Positions 16,183 through 22,299 of a stretch of 22,299 nt of DNA are shown one piece after another. The translations under genes and the position numbers were made by a program. Within the stretch, counting starts at the first letter, position 1. Every line of letters begins with the position of its first letter. The stretch comes from Chryseobacterium sp. (GTDB lineage: Bacteria > Bacteroidota > Bacteroidia > Flavobacteriales > Weeksellaceae), in assembly GCA_030146295.1 (NCBI GenBank), contig JASLCD010000031.1:1-22299 (forward strand), given 5' to 3'. Below the pieces are notes generated by a model. It ran no database searches. It saw nothing but the letters and a program-made list of their open reading frames with translations, and had not been told where the DNA came from.

Positions 16183-16917
16183 ATGAATTACTATTTTCTC
16201 AAAAATGCATTAAGTGTAATAGCCAAAGGACATTACCCTCAGGTAAAAGATGTTAAATATTATTGTCATATCTGGGACACACCTAGTTTTATGGGTAATA
16301 TCCATTTTAAAAAATTTCCAGACGATGTTATACTTGCAACACCAATTTTAGATAAAAAAGCTAATTTAACTGATTTAATTGAAATTTGGCATGTAGGATT
16401 CAATTTGAATCTATTAATATCTGGTAAATTAAAGAAAATCTTAGAAAAATACATTGGAAAAAATAAAGGAGAATTTATCAATTGTCCTATCATAAAAAAT
16501 GATGTAGAATTTTCAGATTATTGGATTTTTAATGGTTATAATTTTAATCAGGAATTTATTGATTTTCAAAACTCTTTAATAAAATATGAAAAACAGACAG
16601 ATGATTTTGACACTACATTTGAAACTAAAATGGTCTTTTTAAGCATTGGAAATCTAAAAGAGTTTGAAGAATATATCAAAGTTGCTCAGGAGAAAACAGA
16701 ATTAATCACTATAGAGAAACTAGCCTTAAATGAAAATAAAATAACAGAAGATTTTTTTATGTTACGCTATGTTTTTAGTGGAATGTATTTTATCTCTGAT
16801 AAATTAAAACAAGAGATAGAAGAAGCAGAATGCACAGGAATAGAGTTTCAACCAAGTTATTTATCTTTAAACGAATGGTTACATAATGAAAGAGAAAAAA
16901 CTTATGGCAAAGCCTAA
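16183..16917 (+). CDS. Candidate immunity protein 2, paralogue
   Basis: A 244-residue paralogue of the preceding gene. It keeps GHYPQVK, YCHIWD, NLTDLIE, LISGKLKKIL, CPIIKN, FIDFQ, then ISDKLKQEIEEAECTGIEFQ and a shorter end (LNEWLHNEREKTYGKA) that lacks the PGG seen in its sisters. The GGMGF motif is changed to WHVGF. No toxin fragment directly precedes it; 82 bases with a hairpin separate it from gene 1. It may protect against a variant toxin or be an orphan immunity gene kept after toxin replacement. A 20-base stretch across its stop codon is identical to that of the third paralogue. Confidence 0.72.
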   Translation: MNYYFLKNALSVIAKGHYPQVKDVKYYCHIWDTPSFMGNIHFKKFPDDVILATPILDKKANLTDLIEIWHVGFNLNLLISGKLKKILEKYIGKNKGEFINCPIIKNDVEFSDYWIFNGYNFNQEFIDFQNSLIKYEKQTDDFDTTFETKMVFLSIGNLKEFEEYIKVAQEKTELITIEKLALNENKITEDFFMLRYVFSGMYFISDKLKQEIEEAECTGIEFQPSYLSLNEWLHNEREKTYGKA

Positions 16918-16951
16918 AGGTGATAAAGGTTATTAAAAATAAATCAATAAG

Positions 16952-16986
16952 AATACGGCGGTCTTTTGATCGCTCTATTTATTTTC
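16952..16986 (+). terminator. Terminator after immunity gene 2
   Basis: A 12-position stem (16952-16963 with 16968-16979, loop TTTT) with one mismatch and two G-U pairs, followed by a T-rich run. It is a diverged copy of the terminator after immunity gene 3 (GATCGCTCTATTT arm identical), so both genes were duplicated together with their 3' ends. Confidence 0.65.
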
Positions 16987-17145
16987 AGAGTGAAATTGAA
17001 CCTAAATATCAGAAATAAGAAATTACAGTTCTACTATTTGTAGTTGACACTAATATCTACACTTTCACATTTTAAAATCAACACTTAATTTATCATCAAT
17101 ATAATACCAAAGAAAAGCAGAATATAAAAATTAACAATTGGTTAA

Positions 17146-17307
17146 TTTGGATTAGGTGTTAATATCATTTCTGAAACCGATATTCAAAATCATTCTAATG
17201 CAACTCCTGCGGAATGTTATAATTTTTTAACTGATTTAATTGGTGATATTAGAACATGGATAATCAACAATCCAAACTCTCACTTAAATGATATAGTCTT
17301 ACCATAA
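17146..17307 (+). pseudogene. Orphan toxin C-terminal tail (remnant)
   Basis: This 53-codon open stretch has no start codon of its own and is preceded by an in-frame stop at 17143-17145. Its translation aligns with the last residues of the intact toxin: DIQNHSNATPAECYNF against YLNNIPSNLPPDDVYNEI, then IINNPNSHLND against AIKNNPNTPLNQ. Its TAA (17305-17307) overlaps the ATG of immunity gene 3 by one base (TAATG), which is close to the one-base gap at the intact pair. The AHH motif is absent. The simplest reading is the surviving tail of a former toxin displaced by recombination, left with its immunity gene as in orphan CDI cassettes. It is probably not translated. Confidence 0.7.
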
Positions 17308-18026
17308 TGAAATATTTTGCAATAGAAAACAGCCTTAATGATAGGATACAGGGAAAGATTCCACAAGTAAAGGAACATATTTTCAATTGTCATGTTGATG
17401 ATACTAATTTTATTGATAACTTCAACTTCAATAGAATTGAATCAATTCCCATATTAGCTAATGTAGTGCTGGACCCCAATGCTTTACAAACAGATTTGAT
17501 AGAATCTGGTGGTATGGGTTTCTCATTTGGGTCTATAGTAGTCTCTGAAAAATTAAAGAAAATATTAGATTGTTATAACATATATGGGCTTCAATATTTT
17601 AATACTTACATTATTCAAAATAATAAAAAAATCGATCATTATTTTCAAACTCATTTTTATGATTTTCCTTTTCAATATATAGATTTTAAAGAGACAATTT
17701 TTTTATTGAGCGATAGAGATATCCATAGAAATGTCATAATTAAAGAAATAAAATTCAATAACACTAAGGAGTTTTTAAATTTTACTAGTAAAATGAATTA
17801 TCCTAAAATGATTGAGTTTAAAAAAATTTCATTTATTTCAGAAATGGATTTAGATTATTTTTTTCTACGTTTTTCAAATGCAAATAAAGGTATTATTTCG
17901 GAAAAGTTAAAAAATGAAATTGAGAATCAGTATTCTACAGGTATTGAATTTAGACCAATAGATTTAAGTTATAATGAATGGACTGCACCTGGAGGAGAGA
18001 GAGAAAGAGTTTATGGCAAAGCCTAA
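17307..18026 (+). CDS. Candidate immunity protein 3, paralogue next to toxin remnant
   Basis: A 239-residue third paralogue. Shared marks are IPQVKE, NCHVDD, TDLIESGGMGFSFG, VVSEKLKKIL, IIQNN, YIDFKE, then ISEKLKNEIENQYSTGIEFR and the end WTAPGGERERVYGKA. It is closer to gene 1 than to gene 2 in the GGMGF and PGGERE motifs. Its start codon overlaps the stop of the toxin-tail remnant, so it was presumably the cognate immunity gene of that lost toxin. The sequence is strongly AT-rich and looks acquired. Whether it is still expressed is unclear because no promoter stands out in the 227 bases before the remnant. Confidence 0.75.
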   Translation: MKYFAIENSLNDRIQGKIPQVKEHIFNCHVDDTNFIDNFNFNRIESIPILANVVLDPNALQTDLIESGGMGFSFGSIVVSEKLKKILDCYNIYGLQYFNTYIIQNNKKIDHYFQTHFYDFPFQYIDFKETIFLLSDRDIHRNVIIKEIKFNNTKEFLNFTSKMNYPKMIEFKKISFISEMDLDYFFLRFSNANKGIISEKLKNEIENQYSTGIEFRPIDLSYNEWTAPGGERERVYGKA

Positions 18027-18060
18027 AGGTTATAAAAGATAGTAATAATAAACTAATAAG

Positions 18061-18093
18061 AATAGAGTGGTCTGTTGATCGCTCTATTTTTTT
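18061..18093 (+). terminator. Rho-independent terminator after immunity gene 3
   Basis: AATAGAGTGGTC (18061-18072) pairs with GATCGCTCTATT (18077-18088) through 12 positions, two of them G-U, around a TGTT loop, and is followed by a run of T to 18093. It is homologous to the terminator after immunity gene 2. Its T-run is also the left end of the 27-bp direct repeat. Confidence 0.8.
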
Positions 18094-18114
18094 AGATAAA
18101 AATCAAAACAAAAT
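18088..18114. repeat. Left copy of a 27-bp perfect direct repeat
   Basis: The bases TTTTTTAGATAAAAATC... (18088-18114) recur without a mismatch at 22131-22157 in the same orientation. The two copies bracket the phytase and receptor genes. The right copy lies in that operon's promoter/leader; the left copy begins in the T-run of a terminator. Confidence 0.8.
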
Positions 18115-18168
18115 ATCATTCACTGCAGAGTTTCTGAAGAAGCATATCCAGTAATATAAAATAATGAA

Positions 18169-18245
18169 GAGCATTAAGTTGAACTGAACCCATGAGATTG
18201 TTTCACCTATGGTTTGCAATGACAATGGGACTCAACTTAATACTC
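18169..18245. repeat. Nested palindromic intergenic element
   Basis: Outer arms 18169-18182 and 18232-18245 pair at 13 of 14 positions (perfect core ATTAAGTTGA / TCAACTTAAT). CCCAT (18189-18193) pairs with ATGGG (18225-18229) inside, and ATTG with CAAT inside that. The centre GAGATTGTTTC...GCAATGACA recalls a palindromic repeat scattered in many bacterial genomes (recalled, not searched). No T-run follows on either strand, so it is probably a REP/MITE-like element rather than a terminator. Confidence 0.55.
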
Positions 18246-18249
18246 TTAA

Positions 18250-18268
18250 AACCTTATGTTTAAAGGTT
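18250..18268 (-). terminator. Weak terminator candidate after the phytase gene
   Basis: On the minus strand AACCTT and AAGGTT (18263-18268 and 18250-18255) form a 6-bp stem with a 7-base loop, followed by only TTTT-like bases. It lies 5 bases past the phytase stop. Its strength is doubtful. Confidence 0.35.
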
Positions 18269-18272
18269 AATT

Positions 18273-19307
18273 TTATTTAGCGGATTTTGCAGCAGATTTA
18301 ATGGCTTTCTCAACCATTCTCCAATCGTAAAAGTGAAATACTCTGCCATTACTCATCGCAACGAAAACGCCTTTAGGGAATTTTGGACCCAAATTAACAT
18401 TCGTTACCTCAGAACCGTCACTTTCCAGCGTAGAAACAGGAATTTCTGCTATTCTTCCTCTGGACTGATCTTCTCTTAGATAAACATTGAAGGTGTCATT
18501 CTGCTGGTTGGAAACCAGAATATATCCTTTTCCTTTAGAAGCAGGGTAGATGGAAATTCCTTCCACATCAGATTTAAAATCACCTTTTCCGAAAACTGAT
18601 AGTTCTTCATTTCCTTTGTCCGGATCTGCATAATATTTGTGAACTCCAAACTGTTCATCGGAATAATAGATATGGCCCATTTCGTCATCTACAGCAATAC
18701 TTTCAATCTCTTTCAGCCCGCTGTATTTCCCGAATTTACGAACGACCTCTCCTGTAATGCGCCCATCCCTTTCAATCAGTTTATACTGCCAAAGGTAGCC
18801 GTCAGCCGGCCCTGATTTTCTTCCCACAATGACAAATATTTCTTCTGTCTGAGGATTTTTATATAAAGAAATTCCCATTGGACCGCGTTCGGATTCTCCG
18901 TCAAATACTGAGATTTCCCCAATTTCTTTCAGCTCAGGAAGCGTATATAACCTTACTTTGTTGGTTTCCCTTTCCGTTACGGCAGCAATATCTGTTTTTT
19001 TACCATTCAGCATAAAACCGTATTCCAGATCAACGTTATTGGGACGTTTCAATCCCAAAACCTTATTGATGATTTTTCCGTTAAGATCAAAAGCATACAA
19101 CCCTCCGTTGGTATCTTTATCTGTTCCGATGATGATACTTTTTGAGGCATCCTGAGGATTGATCCATATAGCGGGATCATCCGTATCATGAACCACCGTT
19201 TCTGTGATAACCGCTGGTTTTAATTTTTCTGCTAAATCTTTCTGCCCTGTACAGTTCATCACAAAAGGAAGAACTGAAAGAGCCAGTATATAATGTATGT
19301 TTTTCAT
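18273..19307 (-). CDS. Beta-propeller phytase (3-phytase) lipoprotein
   Basis: A 344-residue Ca2+-dependent phytase that removes phosphate from myo-inositol hexakisphosphate. The lipoprotein signal ends FVMNC (Cys19), so it is anchored in a membrane, perhaps facing outward. Family signatures run in order: HDTDDPAIWINPQD, then IIGTDKDTNGGLYAFDLNGK, NNVDLEYGF, ESIAVDDEMGHIYYSDEQFG and DVEGISIYPASKGKGYILVS followed by NQQNDTFNVY. The acidic residues in these blocks are those that bind Ca2+ and phosphate in known beta-propeller phytases. At 344 residues it is a single six-blade domain of normal length. The receptor gene lies 6 bases upstream on the same strand, so the two form an operon for phosphate release from phytate. 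Low-phosphate control is expected from biology, but no Pho box was identified. Confidence 0.92.
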   Translation of the reverse strand: MKNIHYILALSVLPFVMNCTGQKDLAEKLKPAVITETVVHDTDDPAIWINPQDASKSIIIGTDKDTNGGLYAFDLNGKIINKVLGLKRPNNVDLEYGFMLNGKKTDIAAVTERETNKVRLYTLPELKEIGEISVFDGESERGPMGISLYKNPQTEEIFVIVGRKSGPADGYLWQYKLIERDGRITGEVVRKFGKYSGLKEIESIAVDDEMGHIYYSDEQFGVHKYYADPDKGNEELSVFGKGDFKSDVEGISIYPASKGKGYILVSNQQNDTFNVYLREDQSRGRIAEIPVSTLESDGSEVTNVNLGPKFPKGVFVAMSNGRVFHFYDWRMVEKAIKSAAKSAK

Positions 19308-19313
19308 GTGTAT

Positions 19314-22124
19314 TTAAAAATCAAATTTCATCCCCATTGTAAACCTCGGTCTGTAGTATTCAGCCTGTGCAGTTCTGCTCTGGATTCCCTGATAATATCT
19401 TAACGGCTGATTGGTCAGATTATTGGCTTCTGCAAAAACTCTGAGCTGGCTTGTAATCTTGTAGGAAGCATTGGCATCAAGGAAAAACTGTTTGTCGTAA
19501 TAACGGTCGTCAAAAGCTTTTCCTCCCAGCTCATCAATATAATGAGACGCATAGTTCATAGAAACTCTGGCTGAAAAACGTTTGTTTTCCCAAGAAAGTG
19601 ATCCGTTAAACATATGAGGCGCAGCTCCGGGAAATCCTACATCTGTTCTTTCAATACCTTCTTCATTGGTGATGCCTTTTGCTTTGGAATGGGTATAGGT
19701 GTAGTTCACATAAACGCCTAGTCCCTTCCAGAAAGCGCCGGGAATAAAATCAAGCTGCCTTTGTAAAGCCACTTCAAAACCATAAATATCTACATTGTCA
19801 CCGTTACGCTGCTGGGTAAACTTCCAGTTGCTTTCTCCGGCAGGAATAGGATTGGATTGCCCGGCAAAATCTGTAGCAAAATCATTCGCCGTATAATTTC
19901 TTCGGGAATACGTGTAAATAAAGTTATTCAGATTTTTATAAAAAACACCTCCGGAAAGTATCCCGACAGACTTAAAGTATTTTTCTGCCATAAAATCAAA
20001 ATTATAGGCATAGGTAGCTTTTAAGTTTGGATTTCCCGCGGCCACGATCTCATCCTCTGATATCACGTTCAGGTAAGGAACCAGTGAATAGTAGTTCGGA
20101 CGGGCAAGTGCGGTAGTAAATGCTGCACGAAGGACAAGATCCTGTATGGGAACATATTTGAAGGAAATATTCGGAAGGACATTCGTATAGGTATTGGTAT
20201 TATTGATTTGCCCTACCAGATTTTTTTCATTCATTACATAATTTCCGGTGTAATCTATGTTGGTTGTTTCAATACGCGCTCCGACGATCATGGACAATTG
20301 ATCATTGAAATCCTGATCCCAACGGATATATCCTGCATAGATCTGTTCCTTTGCACTGTAATTGCTTGAAAGATATTTCTCAGGTTTTAATTTACCATTA
20401 AACAAAGTTGGATTGAATAAATCCAGCCCTCCAAGGAAAGAAGGATCAACGAATATTCCCGGAACATAATTTCCCGGCTGAAAGTTCTGACCATCAAGGT
20501 TTATCGTAGGTACAGACAAAAGACTTCCCATAGTGCCGACAGGAGTAAAAGCATAGAAATCATTTTCTCTTTCTTTCTTCTTCAAACGCATACGGAAACC
20601 GGTACGAAGACGCCCTTTCTGACCATCAATGACAGAAAATGGGAAACGGACATTTACTTTTGCCCCCAGTTCCTTTTCCTGTGTAAAATTGTTGGCATCG
20701 GAAAGATCACTCAATTTATAACTGCCCAAATTATCTGCAGCAAGCAGATTGATCATCGGTTTTTCAGGGTTGCTAAGATCAGAAGAGAAATTCATCTTGC
20801 TGTTTTCAAACTCTATATAACGCTGGTGAGGCTTATCTTCACTTGCTGTTGCATAGTTGATCGACCAGTCAAGATCTACTTTGGAACCCAATAAGTGTTC
20901 TCCTCTTAAAGCATAGTTCTGAACTTTCTGCTTTTCAAGACGGGTATTGTCATTATCAGCAGCACCACCTTTATTTTGTCTTGTGATACTTCCTTTCCAA
21001 TCTGTAATTTCAGATTCATCGGCATTATAAACCGGTTTTATTTTATAGCCTAATGCAAATCTGGTTTCCTTATCATTTCTGAAATTATACATTGCAGAAG
21101 CATAAATCTTGTTTTTTGAATTGAACTCATAATCCATATTAAGATCAAAACTATGCCTGATACGGTGTTCATTGTAATAACGTACTCCCATTTTACTTAT
21201 ATAAATAGTCTGTGCAGGATCATTAGCCTGGCTCCAGACAGGTTCTATATTATCTGAACCAAAATTGTTGTTGTTATAAGAAAAACTGAATACAGCACCC
21301 AATTTTTTGTCCAAAAACCGGTTTCCATACACCAATCCTGCTGTATAATTTCCTTTTTCACGAATTGGGTTATAACCTCCTGCAAGTGTTGCTGAGATTC
21401 TCTGTCCGTTCGGGGAAGCTCTGGTAATCAGGTTTACAGAACCTCCGATAGCATCAGCATCCATATCCGGAGTCAGGGTTTTATTGACTTCTATGGTAGA
21501 GATCATGTCAGAAGGAATCAGGTCCATCTGTACATTACGGTTATCTCCTTCAGCGGAAGGAATTCTGTCACCATTCAGGGTAACGGAGTTAAGATTGGGG
21601 GCAAGTCCTCTGATAATAAGATTTCTGGCTTCTCCCTGATCATTCTGTATGGTAACTCCAGGAACACGTTTCAAAGCATCTCCGATATTGGCATCCGGAA
21701 AACGCCCGATCTGATCAGAAGAAATGACATTGGTAATATTGGCGTTGTTTTTTTGCTTGTTTAAAGCTCTTGCCTGATTCTTTAAAGTAGTTCCTGACAC
21801 CACAACTTCAGCAATAGTAGTTTCTTTTTTGTCGAAAATAATATTCTGACGGGTATTTTTCTCAGATTCTACTGTCACATTGTATTCATGAATCCCATAA
21901 CCAAGGTAATCAATTTTCATGGTATAACTTCCCGGGGGAACATTCAGGAACACAAAGTTTCCGTGTTCATCAGAGGTTGTATAGATATTTCCCGGACTTA
22001 AGGAGATTTTGGCTCCTGGCAGGGCAATTTTCGAGTCGTCGTTGATATTTCCGGAAAGAGATCCGGTTTGTGCATAGAAAAAAATAGAGGCACAAAATAA
22101 AACAGATGTAAAAATTTTCTTCAC
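19314..22124 (-). CDS. TonB-dependent receptor partnered with phytase
   Basis: A 936-residue outer-membrane transporter. It has a signal peptide (about 1-18, FFYAQ), a carboxypeptidase-regulatory-like domain (about 20-105; GSLSGNINDDSKIALPGAKI, then VPPGSYTMKIDYLGY), a plug (about 118-235; ISSDQIGRFPDANIGDALKR, VPGVTIQNDQGEARNLIIRG, LTPDMDADAIGGSVNLITR) and a large barrel ending in RFTMGMKFDF. The plug pattern is that of the Xanthomonas/Caulobacter-type TonB receptor subfamily (TIGR01782-like). There is no STN domain, unlike the receptor at 3341, so it does not signal through FecR. Its 6-base spacing to the phytase gene makes phytate, a Ca- or Fe-phytate complex, or inositol phosphates the likely cargo; this is inferred from context. 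Confidence 0.92.
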   Translation of the reverse strand: MKKIFTSVLFCASIFFYAQTGSLSGNINDDSKIALPGAKISLSPGNIYTTSDEHGNFVFLNVPPGSYTMKIDYLGYGIHEYNVTVESEKNTRQNIIFDKKETTIAEVVVSGTTLKNQARALNKQKNNANITNVISSDQIGRFPDANIGDALKRVPGVTIQNDQGEARNLIIRGLAPNLNSVTLNGDRIPSAEGDNRNVQMDLIPSDMISTIEVNKTLTPDMDADAIGGSVNLITRASPNGQRISATLAGGYNPIREKGNYTAGLVYGNRFLDKKLGAVFSFSYNNNNFGSDNIEPVWSQANDPAQTIYISKMGVRYYNEHRIRHSFDLNMDYEFNSKNKIYASAMYNFRNDKETRFALGYKIKPVYNADESEITDWKGSITRQNKGGAADNDNTRLEKQKVQNYALRGEHLLGSKVDLDWSINYATASEDKPHQRYIEFENSKMNFSSDLSNPEKPMINLLAADNLGSYKLSDLSDANNFTQEKELGAKVNVRFPFSVIDGQKGRLRTGFRMRLKKKERENDFYAFTPVGTMGSLLSVPTINLDGQNFQPGNYVPGIFVDPSFLGGLDLFNPTLFNGKLKPEKYLSSNYSAKEQIYAGYIRWDQDFNDQLSMIVGARIETTNIDYTGNYVMNEKNLVGQINNTNTYTNVLPNISFKYVPIQDLVLRAAFTTALARPNYYSLVPYLNVISEDEIVAAGNPNLKATYAYNFDFMAEKYFKSVGILSGGVFYKNLNNFIYTYSRRNYTANDFATDFAGQSNPIPAGESNWKFTQQRNGDNVDIYGFEVALQRQLDFIPGAFWKGLGVYVNYTYTHSKAKGITNEEGIERTDVGFPGAAPHMFNGSLSWENKRFSARVSMNYASHYIDELGGKAFDDRYYDKQFFLDANASYKITSQLRVFAEANNLTNQPLRYYQGIQSRTAQAEYYRPRFTMGMKFDF

Positions 22125-22130
22125 TTTTCC

Positions 22131-22157
22131 TTTTTTAGATAAAAATCAAAACAAAAT
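22131..22157. repeat. Right copy of the 27-bp perfect direct repeat
   Basis: Identical to 18088-18114 in sequence and orientation. It lies 7 to 33 bases upstream of the receptor start and overlaps the putative -7 element of the phytase operon, so it carries leader/promoter sequence that is duplicated beyond the operon's 3' end. Confidence 0.8.
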
Positions 22158-22159
22158 TA
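22152..22159 (-). promoter_or_regulatory. Candidate -7 element for the receptor-phytase operon
   Basis: On the minus strand the bases read TAATTTTG, a full match to TAnnTTTG, 27 bases before the receptor ATG. A -33 TTTG at the usual distance is not apparent. The tandem heptamer array begins about 77 bases further upstream. Confidence 0.45.
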
Positions 22160-22235
22160 AACGTCTGTTTGGGAAAGAGGGTGAAGAGAAAATTAAGGTT
22201 TTTTTAAGAATTGTTAATATGGAAGATGTTGTACG

Positions 22236-22299
22236 GATAAAAGATAAAAGATAAAAGATAAAAGATAAAAGATAAAAGATAAAAGATAAAAGATAAAAG
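22236..22299. repeat. GATAAAA heptamer tandem repeat (at least 9 units)
   Basis: Nine perfect copies of the 7-base unit GATAAAA run from 22236 and continue past the window end. The array lies about 110 bases upstream of the receptor-phytase operon. Such perfect arrays change copy number by slippage, which could alter promoter geometry or be neutral. Seven is not a multiple of three and no gene crosses it here. Confidence 0.9.

Noticed and set aside
22236..22299. CRISPR array
   Set aside because: The repeat unit is 7 bases with no spacers; it is a simple tandem repeat.
1..22299. tRNA, rRNA or insertion-sequence transposase genes
   Set aside because: No cloverleaf-like, rRNA-like or transposase sequence was seen on either strand.

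Overview
The window looks like a chromosomal segment of a Bacteroidota bacterium of the Chryseobacterium/Weeksellaceae kind. The reasons are TonB-dependent receptors with STN and carboxypeptidase-regulatory domains, a FecR-type anti-sigma factor with a DUF4974-like C-terminus, a type IX secretion (T9SS) sorting domain, many lipoproteins, few Shine-Dalgarno sequences and several TAnnTTTG -7 promoter elements. The genus is an inference from style. No database was searched.

Layout. (1) 59-1347: a SufR-like cysteine-containing regulator and a HAD sugar-phosphate phosphatase, probably one transcript. (2) 1464-11502: a cell-surface signalling and uptake locus. A sigma factor (minus strand) diverges from fecR, which is followed by an STN-bearing TonB receptor, a beta-helix lipoprotein, a T9SS-secreted choice-of-anchor J protein, an unknown lipoprotein and an S41 peptidase lipoprotein. 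There is no SusD, so this is not a standard glycan locus and its substrate is unknown. (3) 11653-13137: a small coiled-coil protein, a membrane fatty acid hydroxylase/sterol desaturase-family enzyme and a convergent XRE regulator. (4) 13424-18026: an AT-rich polymorphic toxin island. A lipoprotein toxin with a C-terminal AHH nuclease is followed by three paralogous candidate immunity genes. Just before the third lies a broken toxin tail, overlapping its start codon by one base. (5) 18273-22124, minus strand: a beta-propeller phytase lipoprotein and its TonB receptor, a two-gene phytate/phosphate scavenging operon. Upstream of it is a GATAAAA heptamer tandem repeat that runs off the window edge.

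How the parts work. In locus 2 the receptor's STN domain should pass a ligand signal through FecR to the sigma factor, which would raise expression of the receptor and surface lipoproteins. In locus 4 the toxin is probably displayed or released from the cell surface to attack neighbours, and the immunity paralogues protect the producer and possibly against related variants. In locus 5 phytate is dephosphorylated at the surface or in the periplasm, with the receptor moving a substrate or product through the outer membrane.

The least expected signals are the orphan toxin-tail/immunity cassette (17146-18026), a 27-bp perfect direct repeat flanking the phytase operon (18088-18114 and 22131-22157), two intergenic palindromic elements (1352-1440 and 18169-18245), and possible decayed coding sequence at 6721-6843.
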